Below are positions 1 through 6,468 of a stretch of 64,000 nt of DNA, one piece after another; within the stretch, counting starts at the first letter, position 1, and each line of letters opens with the position of its first letter. The position numbers and the translations under genes were made by a program. The notes below the pieces were generated by a model. The model worked only from the letters and a program-made list of their open reading frames with translations. It did no database searches and was not told the origin of the DNA. Origin of the DNA: an uncultured Bacteroidales bacterium (lineage in GTDB: Bacteria > Bacteroidota > Bacteroidia > Bacteroidales > Paludibacteraceae); contig CADCBB010000009.1 of the NCBI GenBank assembly GCA_902799555.1, forward strand, positions 34,105 to 98,104, written 5' to 3'.

Positions 1-314
1 GAGACACTTTCATCTAATCCGTTTAATTCGTGTACTTTCCAATTGTCTCAATTGTCTCAACTGTCTCATGTTTTTTCAGTCTTTTTTGGATCATTTTGGG
101 CTTTTTGGACTAACAATCCGCTTCAAAACGTTAGTGATTCCTTAGATATTGCTTAATCATTCCTTATTCATTCTCGGTCCTATCTGCCTCTATTCTTGGA
201 TGGATCATTGTGTCAATTCTTCCTATTAATTCTTTTCTCTCTCTCTTTAAATCCGTCCAATCTGTCCCATCTGTGGAAGCTTTTTCGGATCATTTTGGGC
301 CCTTTTGGACTAAT
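1..314. repeat. Non-coding left edge with short repeats
   Basis: No gene is visible here. Tandem copies of the octamer TGTCTCAA lie at about 45-70, and a related cluster in inverse orientation is at about 19168-19190. Two copies of a 26-bp motif beginning GGATCATTTTGGGC lie at about 88-112 and 287-313. A third copy is at about 3239-3265, on the other side of the recombinase island. The repeats look like boundary sequences, but their function is unknown. Confidence 0.5.
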
Positions 315-378
315 ACGACAAGAAAAAAGTTTCCAATCCATCGGACCAGAAACTTGTAGAGTATAAAAGAATAGAATT

Positions 379-690
379 TTATTGCAAACCTTGCGTCAGC
401 GTTTTTATGCCACGACGGGTATCCCACCAATCAACAATAACTATGAAGTCATTCTCTATGTAATATATACATTTGGTCAGTTCTGAGATAACATAACTGC
501 GATATTCTTTCCGCATTCCTTCCAATAAAGGTTCAACTTTTCCTATTTGAGGATTCTCCAAAACTGTCTTTTTCCACTCCTCAATAGCTTCCACATAATC
601 TGCATGCGCGGCAAAACCAAACGAGAACAATATATAGTCCTCGATAGCTTGGCGGCGAACATAAGCTCTATCAGACCAAATGATCCGCAT
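379..690 (-). CDS. RelE/ParE-type toxin of a toxin-antitoxin pair
   Basis: This is a 103-residue basic protein with the length and layout of the RelE/ParE superfamily. It begins IIWSDRAYVRRQAIEDYILF (the usual helix after strand 1) and has a central GMRKEYRSYVISELTKCIYY segment and a terminal IVIVDWWDTRR strand, matching the family pattern of a final strand plus basic tail. ParE proteins poison gyrase and RelE proteins cleave ribosome-bound mRNA; which one this is cannot be told. The start codon overlaps the stop of the upstream antitoxin ORF (TAATG), so the two are translationally coupled. A promoter lies at 863-893. Confidence 0.75.
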   Translation of the reverse strand: MRIIWSDRAYVRRQAIEDYILFSFGFAAHADYVEAIEEWKKTVLENPQIGKVEPLLEGMRKEYRSYVISELTKCIYYIENDFIVIVDWWDTRRGIKTLTQGLQ

Positions 691-827
691 TAGGCTAATT
701 GGCGATTACGTTGTTCTAACATCCAATTAACTTGCTCGTCAGTATAATACTGACCACGCTCTACCTGACGAGTGCCTTCTTCTACGCTTGCTCGCAACTC
801 TTCTACGGAATAAAGGTATTGCTCCAT
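690..827 (-). CDS. Small antitoxin paired with the RelE/ParE toxin
   Basis: This is a 45-codon ORF starting MEQYLYSVEELRASVEEG and ending MLEQRNRQLA. It lies directly upstream of the toxin, with its TAA overlapping the toxin ATG. It is acidic and helical, and far shorter than most RHH or Phd antitoxins, so it may contain little more than a toxin-binding helix. The repressor role usual for antitoxins is therefore uncertain. The call rests on position, coupling and charge rather than on a recognised domain. Confidence 0.6.
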   Translation of the reverse strand: MEQYLYSVEELRASVEEGTRQVERGQYYTDEQVNWMLEQRNRQLA

Positions 828-862
828 AACTATCAAATTTAGTTGTTAAACCTTTGCGACTG

Positions 863-893
863 CAAAGGTACTGCTTTTTTTTGATATATGCAA
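863..893 (-). promoter_or_regulatory. Promoter of the toxin-antitoxin pair
   Basis: Read on the minus strand, a 14-nt -33 box TTGCATATATCAAA (893-880) is followed by a 9-nt gap and the -7 box TACCTTTG (870-863). This is the Bacteroidetes primary sigma-factor type. The antitoxin ATG is about 35 nt downstream. Confidence 0.75.
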
Positions 894-956
894 GATTTTT
901 GGCAAAAAAGTGCATAATTGGAGCATTTTTATACTCTACAACTTGTCAATGTTCAT

Positions 957-994
957 CTCCATCCTGTTTTTTAGTGCTGATGGATTGCACTATA
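957..994 (+). repeat. Direct repeat, left copy, flanking recombinase and nuclease
   Basis: The stretch around CTCCATCCTGTTTTTTAGTG and the following CTGATGG and TTGCACTAT matches 3077-3113 with one indel and few mismatches. It contains CCATC...GATGG and AGTGC...GCACT inverted arms. It overlaps the last codons of the recombinase gene. The two copies bracket a segment of about 2.1 kb. Confidence 0.55.
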
Positions 995-1592
995 TTTCAT
1001 TCTTTTGCAAGAATCTTCTCAACGTATTTCGGCTGCAGTGCAGATGTCGGGCGATTGAGCGCTGCGATTTGCCGGCTGCTAAGGCTTTGCGGATGTATTC
1101 CTTTTTGCCGTAGAGCGGATGGACTTCCGGTCGGTTCTTGCTTCCTTTCGGTCGCCCTATATGCTTGCCCTCTGCTTTCAGTCGCGCCAAGGCTTCCCGT
1201 GTCCGCTGGCTGATCAGGTTCCGCTCTATCTCCGCGCTCAGCCCAAAAGCAAATGCCAATACCTTACTCTGTATATCATCCCCCAAGCGGTAGCCGTCCT
1301 TGATCGTCCATACTTTACATCCGCGGCGCATGCAGTAACTCAAGATCTCCATGATCATGTAGAGGTTTCTACCCAAGCGACTTAACTCGCTGCAAATAAT
1401 CAAATCCCCGCTCCCCACATGTTTTACCAACTTCCCCAAACGACGCTTCGTGTAGGATTTTGTACCCGATACCGTCTCTTCTATCCACCCGTCTATCTCT
1501 ATCCCCTCTTGTGCGCAGAAGCGGTTGATCTCAAATCGCTGGTTCTCCACTGTCTGCTTGTCACTACTTACGCGGATATAGCCATATGTCAT
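990..1592 (-). CDS. Serine site-specific recombinase, DNA-invertase type
   Basis: This 200-residue protein is full length for the resolvase/invertase family. The N-terminus YGYIRVSSDKQ carries the nucleophilic serine at residue 9 or 10. ELSRLGRN supplies the conserved arginines, and IERNLISQRTREALARLKAEG is the E helix that leads into the DNA-binding part. The C-terminus, from about residue 165 (AAGKSQRSIARHLHCSRNTL), is a helix-turn-helix. Relatives in Bacteroides (Mpi-like) invert many promoter segments, so this enzyme could act on sites elsewhere in the genome. Three palindromes lie just upstream at 1686-1791. A direct repeat overlaps its 3' end. Confidence 0.85.
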   Translation of the reverse strand: MTYGYIRVSSDKQTVENQRFEINRFCAQEGIEIDGWIEETVSGTKSYTKRRLGKLVKHVGSGDLIICSELSRLGRNLYMIMEILSYCMRRGCKVWTIKDGYRLGDDIQSKVLAFAFGLSAEIERNLISQRTREALARLKAEGKHIGRPKGSKNRPEVHPLYGKKEYIRKALAAGKSQRSIARHLHCSRNTLRRFLQKNEI

Positions 1593-1685
1593 TCTTTCAA
1601 TAATTCATCTCTCACTTTTTTGTGCCGTGAGTAGCACTTTGCCATATTGTTTGTTATTTTAAATTATTTTCTCTCTTCTGTGGGT

Positions 1686-1791
1686 ATCACAATTTGTGAT
1701 GCCCTATGTAAATCAGCCTTATATATCTTTGTGGTCACAAATTGTGACTTCAAGTTTGCAATGTATTGATTTTGAGATCAAAATTTTTGAT
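1686..1791. promoter_or_regulatory. Three 15-bp palindromes upstream of the recombinase gene
   Basis: ATCACAATTTGTGAT lies at 1686-1700, GTCACAAATTGTGAC at 1734-1748 and ATCAAAATTTTTGAT at 1777-1791. All three fit RTCAnAAwTTnTGAY, with centres 48 and 43 bp apart. They lie between the nuclease stop codon and the recombinase start. They may be operators for a dimeric regulator or recombinase binding sites; the sequence does not decide which. Confidence 0.45.
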
Positions 1792-1792
1792 T

Positions 1793-2989
1793 TCAAGTTT
1801 CGGCCTTAATGCTTTTGGCAATAAATGCTTTTAATTCTTCCTCGGAAGGCAACTTTATATGGTATTTCTGCACAAAAATGTTCGGATCCAATCCTCCTGT
1901 CGCATATTTAACAACTGTCTCATTGTAATCCGTGCATAATAGCAATCCGATAGGAGGATTGTCATCCGCGACCATTACTTCGTGTTTGTAGTAATTCAAA
2001 TACATATTAAGTTGCGACGCATATACATGACTGAATTTATCAACCTTTAGTTCTACCAAGAAATGACATTTTAGAACCCTATGATAGAACACTAAATCAA
2101 TCTTAAAGTAGTCTCCGTCAATCAATATTCTCTTTTGCCTTTTTTCAAAGCAGAAACCATTTCCCAATTCCAGCAGCATGTTTTGCAACTTGTCCAAAAT
2201 AGCTGTTTCTAAATCCGTCTCGTCAGTCTTCTCATTCTGCTCTAAATCTAAGAACTCAAGCGCCACAGGATTATGTAGTACATCTTTCGGGGCTAGAGCG
2301 TTTGTCGTCTGATTAACTAACTTAGACAACCCCTCTTTATCTTTGGACAAACCGCTCCGCTCATAATATAAGGTAGATATCTGACGATCTAGTTCTGTTA
2401 TTGTCCAACAGCCTTTAATCGTCTCTATCTCATAGAATGCCCTTTTTATAGGATCTTCTATCTTTGATAACTCAATTAAATGCGTAGTCGGAATGCGATA
2501 GAATAGTCTATCTGCAGGAACCAACCACTCTTGCTTTGCCAATTCGGCGGTCGTCAACCGCCGAATTATGGCGTTCTCGGATTCGGCGGTCGCTAACCGC
2601 CGAATTGCGGTATCGTTAGATTCGGCGGATGACGTCCGCCGAATTTCTTCCGGTAAAGCAATCGTAGCGTAAGATTGTGCGCCTACATAATTTAATACCT
2701 CTTTACCCAACTGCGGATAAACTAGATACAAGCGTCTAAACTCACGGAAACGACGTTCTGTCAAGCCTTTTGTTTGCAATCTTTCTTCCAGACGCTTGAG
2801 TAATTTTGCTCCATATTGCGCCCTATCTTCTCCATTCTGCTCAAACTCCACTATATAACAACCCATCAGCCAATTGCGAGCAGTCAAAGACAAGTTTACA
2901 GCATGTGCAGCCTGCTCTTGTAACGCAGCCTGAATGCCTTCAATATTTTTAGTTAATAACTCAAATGTCATATCCTTTCTTCCTTTCAA
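1793..2989 (-). CDS. DUF1016/YhcG-type PDDEXK nuclease
   Basis: This 398-residue protein has the two-part structure of the family. The N-terminal DUF1016 helical domain contains LTARNWLMGCYIVEFEQNG and LEERLQTKGLTERRFREFRR. The C-terminal PDDEXK-like domain contains ILIDGDYFKIDLVFYHRVLK, FLVELKVDKFSH, then QLNMYLNYY and GLLLCTDYNETVV. The D, E and K of the nuclease core are visible in IDLVFYH and VELKVDK. Family members are usually found in accessory DNA and have been linked to restriction or RNA/DNA processing. The start may be the second Met (2971). Between the two domains about 35 residues are encoded by three hairpin repeats (2541-2644), which resemble an inserted element read in frame. 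Confidence 0.8.
   Translation of the reverse strand: MKGRKDMTFELLTKNIEGIQAALQEQAAHAVNLSLTARNWLMGCYIVEFEQNGEDRAQYGAKLLKRLEERLQTKGLTERRFREFRRLYLVYPQLGKEVLNYVGAQSYATIALPEEIRRTSSAESNDTAIRRLATAESENAIIRRLTTAELAKQEWLVPADRLFYRIPTTHLIELSKIEDPIKRAFYEIETIKGCWTITELDRQISTLYYERSGLSKDKEGLSKLVNQTTNALAPKDVLHNPVALEFLDLEQNEKTDETDLETAILDKLQNMLLELGNGFCFEKRQKRILIDGDYFKIDLVFYHRVLKCHFLVELKVDKFSHVYASQLNMYLNYYKHEVMVADDNPPIGLLLCTDYNETVVKYATGGLDPNIFVQKYHIKLPSEEELKAFIAKSIKAET
2541..2644. repeat. Three tandem hairpins inside the DUF1016 gene
   Basis: Perfect 9-10 bp inverted arms AATTCGGCGG / CCGCCGAATT occur at 2541-2567, 2581-2605 and 2620-2644, with loops of 7, 7 and 5 nt. Each lies in the same reading frame and encodes variants of AIRRLATAES. 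Spacing is about 39 bp. This resembles a REP-type palindrome that has multiplied inside a linker-coding region. Confidence 0.8.
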
Positions 2990-3076
2990 TCTTTCCTCTA
3001 TTACTTGGTCCTTTTACAATTATCTCCGCGTGCGGAGACTTTTCAAATTGTGTACGCTGCGTACAGAATCTTGTTC

Positions 3077-3113
3077 TCTCCATCCTGTTTTTAGTGCTGA
3101 TGGCTGGCACTAT
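3077..3113 (+). repeat. Direct repeat, right copy
   Basis: This is the second copy of the repeat at 957-994, again with CCATC...GATGG and AGTGC...GCACT arms. It lies upstream of the DUF1016 start codon. With the left copy it bounds the recombinase and nuclease genes. Confidence 0.55.
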
Positions 3114-3289
3114 TTCTTATCCCATTCGGGAACGATTACTTCAAAATCACGGGATAATATATTATATATATTATAGGTGTTGGTATGATACGATATAACC
3201 CTTACTTGCCCTTTACTTACTCCTTACATTATTTCTTTGGATCATTTTGGGCCTTTTAGACGAACCTAAATCTTAAAAAGACCAAAATC

Positions 3290-3326
3290 AAAAAAAGAAA
3301 CAAAACCCTATAGTGGTCCTGTTTCT
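3290..3326 (-). terminator. Intrinsic terminator of the candidate small RNA
   Basis: On the minus strand, AGAAACA and TGTTTCT arms (7 bp) are followed by seven T residues. Confidence 0.6.
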
Positions 3327-3446
3327 AAAGTGCGCTATATCCCTACCACAGTCGTGAGACCGGTGGTAAAATACTGATATAGAGTTGTTTGTTTCATCAT
3401 AAAGTAGTGTCTTAACCGTTGGTACTTATGGTGATCGTCAAAATCG
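3290..3446 (-). ncRNA. Candidate small RNA with own promoter and terminator
   Basis: A transcript of about 155 nt is predicted from the promoter at 3451-3481 to the terminator at 3290-3326, with no ORF in it. It contains a two-part hairpin: a lower stem CTATATC/GATATAG (3335-3341 with 3376-3382) and an upper stem TACCAC/GTGGTA (3344-3349 with 3363-3368). The terminator arm can also pair with GAAACAAA near 3390, which allows an alternative fold. A 6S-like role is possible from the size alone, but no family was recognised. Confidence 0.45.
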
Positions 3447-3450
3447 AGCG

Positions 3451-3481
3451 CAAAGGTACGAAAAATTTTTGATATACGCAA
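3451..3481 (-). promoter_or_regulatory. Promoter of the candidate small RNA
   Basis: On the minus strand, TTGCGTATATCAAA is followed by a 9-nt gap and then TACCTTTG. The geometry is identical to the other promoters in this window. No coding sequence begins within 150 nt downstream, which supports a non-coding product. Confidence 0.7.
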
Positions 3482-3556
3482 GCCTTTTTGAAGATTTTTT
3501 TATTTTGTCAAATAGACCTGCTAAATTTGTACGAATTATCTAGTAATCGATGCCAA

Positions 3557-5449
3557 TTAGAGGGTGGCGCGCAGCAGAAAATGCAGGTCCGTTTTGGTCC
3601 GTAAATCGCTATAGACTGTCTCGCTAACTCGCAGATATAGAGCGAGTTGTTTGATGATCTGCCATCGGAGGCAGAAATACGCTCTGCCGCCTAAACCGTA
3701 GGTGGCAGGAATGGAAAAGGCATAGAGCACATCGTGCTCATAGAGATAGATGCGATTCTCCCATTTGCGGGCATCGAAGGCTTGGAGTCTGAGTCTCAGA
3801 CTCAAGGGTGTATGGTGTACGGTGTATGGTGTAAAATCATAGGCGATATCTTGCGCCAAACTAACGCCGTAACTTTCCACATAATTCGCGTCTGCGGTAG
3901 TGCGTAAGGACCAGCCGCCGCGAGACCATTCGAATAGTGCGCGGACGGAATAAGTGTCTTGTGCCCCTTTGCGTTTGGCACGCAAACGGAACACAAAGTT
4001 GAAAGTTGAAAGTTGAGAGTTGAAAGGAGATTGTAGATTTGAATGGTACTTTGTTTCAAACAGCGCGTCATAGCCGATGGTAGCAGTGTCATTGCCAAGG
4101 CCGTACTTATAACCGCTGAAGTAAAAGACATCGCCATAACCGCTAAAACGCCAGTTTTTTAGTCTTGTGATATCAAATCCCAAATATCCGCCGTTTTCAT
4201 CGCCCATACGCGAACTCTCCGAGAAAGCATAGCCGTACTCATTGTCAAACCAAGGGGAGTAATAGCGGTAAAGCGCGATCAGGTTGACGCCATCAGCCGG
4301 ATAGAACCGGCTGCCGACGATCGTTCCAAAGCCCCATTCTTGGTTTTGCGACGTGGCTACTTCGCCGAAGAGGTCGAACCAGCCGTAGTTATACCGCACA
4401 CTCGTGCCCAGCACCGCTTGGCGGTACCCGCGGAAATAATGGCGGTTGTACTTGGCATTGCGGTAGGGATGAATGCTATCCGAATAGATGTGCTCCATGC
4501 CGGTGAGTTGGACTTCTAACTTCTTGTGCCTCAATGTGATATTGGCTCCTACGGCGTGGTGCCAAGTCGTATCTTTGTATTTGTTTAGCGAATAGAGTGC
4601 GCTGACATCCAGGCGCGTCTGCTTGCCCCATTCCCAGCGAAAAGTGCCTCCGGCGCCATGCAGACCTGCGCCATCCGCCGACGAGTAGTACCGCAAACCG
4701 TTCTTCTGCTGACCCGCTGAGGCTATGTACATCGATTTGCCGGAATGGAAGACCGGCGCGATGACCAAGCCTTGACCGAACGAAGCCTGATAGTTGCCGC
4801 CGACGATTGTGTGCACGTGTGGCGCGATGTCCGTGAGTTGCATATAAACGCCATACTGCAGGTCTTCCGCCTTACCGCCTACCGGCCGACGAAGTTGTCC
4901 GCCGAAAAGGACCTTGCGTTTATAGTCAAAGCGGTACCGGAGTTGGGCATAAACAGGGTCCGTTCCTTCGAACGATTCGATGTTCCGCGCGTCCACGCGT
5001 GAAATGATCTCGTGCTTGGCTTGGGTGAACACCTCGCGCGCATACATATTATTATGTTCGGGCGTACGCGCACTCACGCGCACGAAAGGAACCAGGTTGC
5101 GAATCTCGTAGTCCGCCAGGCTCGGAATAAGGCGCAACTCATACACGCTCTCAAACGGATGTTTGTCGGCGTAGGCCAGAATGTCGTCTATCTGTCGCGG
5201 GGATAGAAAATAGAGTTGCTGCAGCTCCTCGTCACTCGTGTTATTGAGGTCGATCGGGTTCGCATTCAAGGCATAGAGATCGCTCTGTAACTGCTCATAA
5301 TCAACCTCTCCTAACTCTGTCGCGGCATTGAAAATATCCATGATGACTTCGTCTAAGTTGAAAGTTGAAAGTTGAAAGTTGAAAGGCTCTTCCGCTGGTA
5401 CTTTCAGCGCAAGAATCATTAGCACAATAATCAAAATTCTTCCTTTCAC
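3557..5449 (-). CDS. Helix-hairpin-helix protein with outer-membrane barrel-like body
   Basis: This protein has about 630 residues when started at the GTG at 5449. That start gives a signal peptide, MKGRILIIVLMILALKVPA, cleaved before EEP. An open frame continues upstream, but it crosses the promoter at 5454-5484, so it is not used. Residues about 55-125 carry tandem ComEA-like helix-hairpin-helix motifs (NANPIDLNNTSDEELQQLYFL, FESVYELRLIPSL). The rest is rich in alternating aromatic strands typical of a beta-barrel. Relatives are widespread in Bacteroidetes and uncharacterised. Microrepeats at 4003-4027 and 5355-5385 encode FNFQLSTFNL-type segments. With the TTTG box only 4 nt upstream, the mRNA may be nearly leaderless. 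An ATG at 5419 is the alternative start. Confidence 0.65.
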   Translation of the reverse strand: MKGRILIIVLMILALKVPAEEPFNFQLSTFNLDEVIMDIFNAATELGEVDYEQLQSDLYALNANPIDLNNTSDEELQQLYFLSPRQIDDILAYADKHPFESVYELRLIPSLADYEIRNLVPFVRVSARTPEHNNMYAREVFTQAKHEIISRVDARNIESFEGTDPVYAQLRYRFDYKRKVLFGGQLRRPVGGKAEDLQYGVYMQLTDIAPHVHTIVGGNYQASFGQGLVIAPVFHSGKSMYIASAGQQKNGLRYYSSADGAGLHGAGGTFRWEWGKQTRLDVSALYSLNKYKDTTWHHAVGANITLRHKKLEVQLTGMEHIYSDSIHPYRNAKYNRHYFRGYRQAVLGTSVRYNYGWFDLFGEVATSQNQEWGFGTIVGSRFYPADGVNLIALYRYYSPWFDNEYGYAFSESSRMGDENGGYLGFDITRLKNWRFSGYGDVFYFSGYKYGLGNDTATIGYDALFETKYHSNLQSPFNSQLSTFNFVFRLRAKRKGAQDTYSVRALFEWSRGGWSLRTTADANYVESYGVSLAQDIAYDFTPYTVHHTPLSLRLRLQAFDARKWENRIYLYEHDVLYAFSIPATYGLGGRAYFCLRWQIIKQLALYLRVSETVYSDLRTKTDLHFLLRATL

Positions 5450-5453
5450 AGCG

Positions 5454-5501
5454 CAAAAGTACAAAAACTTTTGCATATATGCAATTTTTTTACTATCTTT
5501 G
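5454..5501. promoter_or_regulatory. Symmetrical bidirectional promoter
   Basis: A perfect 14-bp palindrome TTGCATATATGCAA (5471-5484) serves as -33 box for both strands. Exactly 9 nt to the left is the minus-strand -7 box TACTTTTG (5461-5454). Exactly 9 nt to the right is the plus-strand -7 box TATCTTTG (5494-5501). It would drive the genes at 3557-5449 and 5530-6366. Confidence 0.75.
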
Positions 5502-5529
5502 CAGCGGAATTTGTCCAAAATGTCCCAAA

Positions 5530-6366
5530 ATGGACCAAAAACGGATATATCATATTGTAGAGTGGGTAGTGGCGCTTGCGGCACTCGGCTATCTGATTTA
5601 TCGGATGGCGATTTACGAGGATTATGCGACGCTGTGGGCGACGATTGCAGGCATGTCTGGGCTGCAGATAGCGGCTTTGTTGCTTTGCGTGGCGCTGATG
5701 CCGGTGAATATGAGTCTGGAAGCCTGGCGGTGGAGGACGCTTCTCCCGATGTCCTGGCGCGAGGCCCATCAGCAGGTCTATTATAGCAAATTAGCCGGAC
5801 TTATCACTCCCTGGCGGCTTGGCGAGTACCCGGCGCGCGCCCTCTTGCGCAACGAATGGCCGCATACACTCTCGATGGGAGCGGTCGGATCGGCTACCAT
5901 GACGGTAGCCATCATCGCTGCAGGAATGACAGCGATGATATTGGAGATTGGAAATTGGAGATTGGAAATTGTTTTTTATCTTTTGGTGGCTTTGTTACTG
6001 ATTCTGGCGCTTGTTTTTGCACCGCGACTCTTGCGCCGCTGGGCTGAGGTGTCGCATAAGCTGATAGCGATTAGTGTAGGGCAGAGTCTCGTGCGGCTCG
6101 CTTGTTGGTGCGGGCAACTAGCCCTCGTGCTATACGCACTCGGCGCAATTTACAATTTACAATTTACAATTTACAATTTGCCCGTCTATTATCTATTTGT
6201 GACGATCACGCCGAATGTGCCGATTGCGGAAGTAGGCGTGCGTGGCGCATGGGCAATCACGCTCTTCGGATCGATGAACGCCGCTCTCGCAGGAGTGCTC
6301 TTATGGGGTATAAACACCCTCCTTCCATGTCTAATTTTGCCTTTTTTACGAAAAAAGGAAAAATAA
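5530..6366 (+). CDS. Flippase-like / LPG-synthase-type integral membrane protein
   Basis: This protein has 278 residues from MDQKRIYHIVEW. The in-frame extension to 5479 lies in the promoter region and is rejected. Seven to eight hydrophobic segments are visible. SLEAWRWRTLLP, GLITPWRLGEYPARALL and VPIAEVGVRGAWAITLFG match the pattern of the lysylphosphatidylglycerol-synthase TM / UPF0104 family, which includes lipid-linked sugar or lipid translocators. The substrate is unknown. Two microrepeats are read in frame: GGAGATTGGAAATT units at 5942-5973 and ATTTACAA units at 6147-6180, the latter encoding YNLQFTIYNL in a loop. The gene is divergent from the helix-hairpin-helix gene. Confidence 0.65.
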   Translation: MDQKRIYHIVEWVVALAALGYLIYRMAIYEDYATLWATIAGMSGLQIAALLLCVALMPVNMSLEAWRWRTLLPMSWREAHQQVYYSKLAGLITPWRLGEYPARALLRNEWPHTLSMGAVGSATMTVAIIAAGMTAMILEIGNWRLEIVFYLLVALLLILALVFAPRLLRRWAEVSHKLIAISVGQSLVRLACWCGQLALVLYALGAIYNLQFTIYNLPVYYLFVTITPNVPIAEVGVRGAWAITLFGSMNAALAGVLLWGINTLLPCLILPFLRKKEK

Positions 6367-6367
6367 T

Positions 6368-6398
6368 TTGCATATATGCAGAATTTTTTGTAAATTTG
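6368..6398 (+). promoter_or_regulatory. Promoter of the glucanotransferase gene
   Basis: TTGCATATATGCAG (6368-6381), a 9-nt gap, then TAAATTTG (6391-6398). The ATG at 6469 leaves a leader of about 65 nt that contains repeated GTTATAACG and ATGACGAC words. Confidence 0.75.
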
Positions 6399-6468
6399 CA
6401 GCGATTTTCGTTATAACGTTATAACGTAATGACGACATGACGACGAACACTAACTAATACGCAATATC

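Noticed and set aside
854-1634. Several plus-strand frames opposite the recombinase
   Set aside because: They are shadows of the recombinase gene and lack ribosome-binding sites and domains.
957-3113. Integron gene cassette with attC sites
   Set aside because: The repeats lack the GTTRRRY-type core of attC, and the recombinase is a serine, not a tyrosine, enzyme.
3557-5584. Longer start for the helix-hairpin-helix protein at 5584
   Set aside because: That start lies beyond the promoter at 5454-5484 and inside the divergent gene's leader; the shorter start gives a normal signal peptide.
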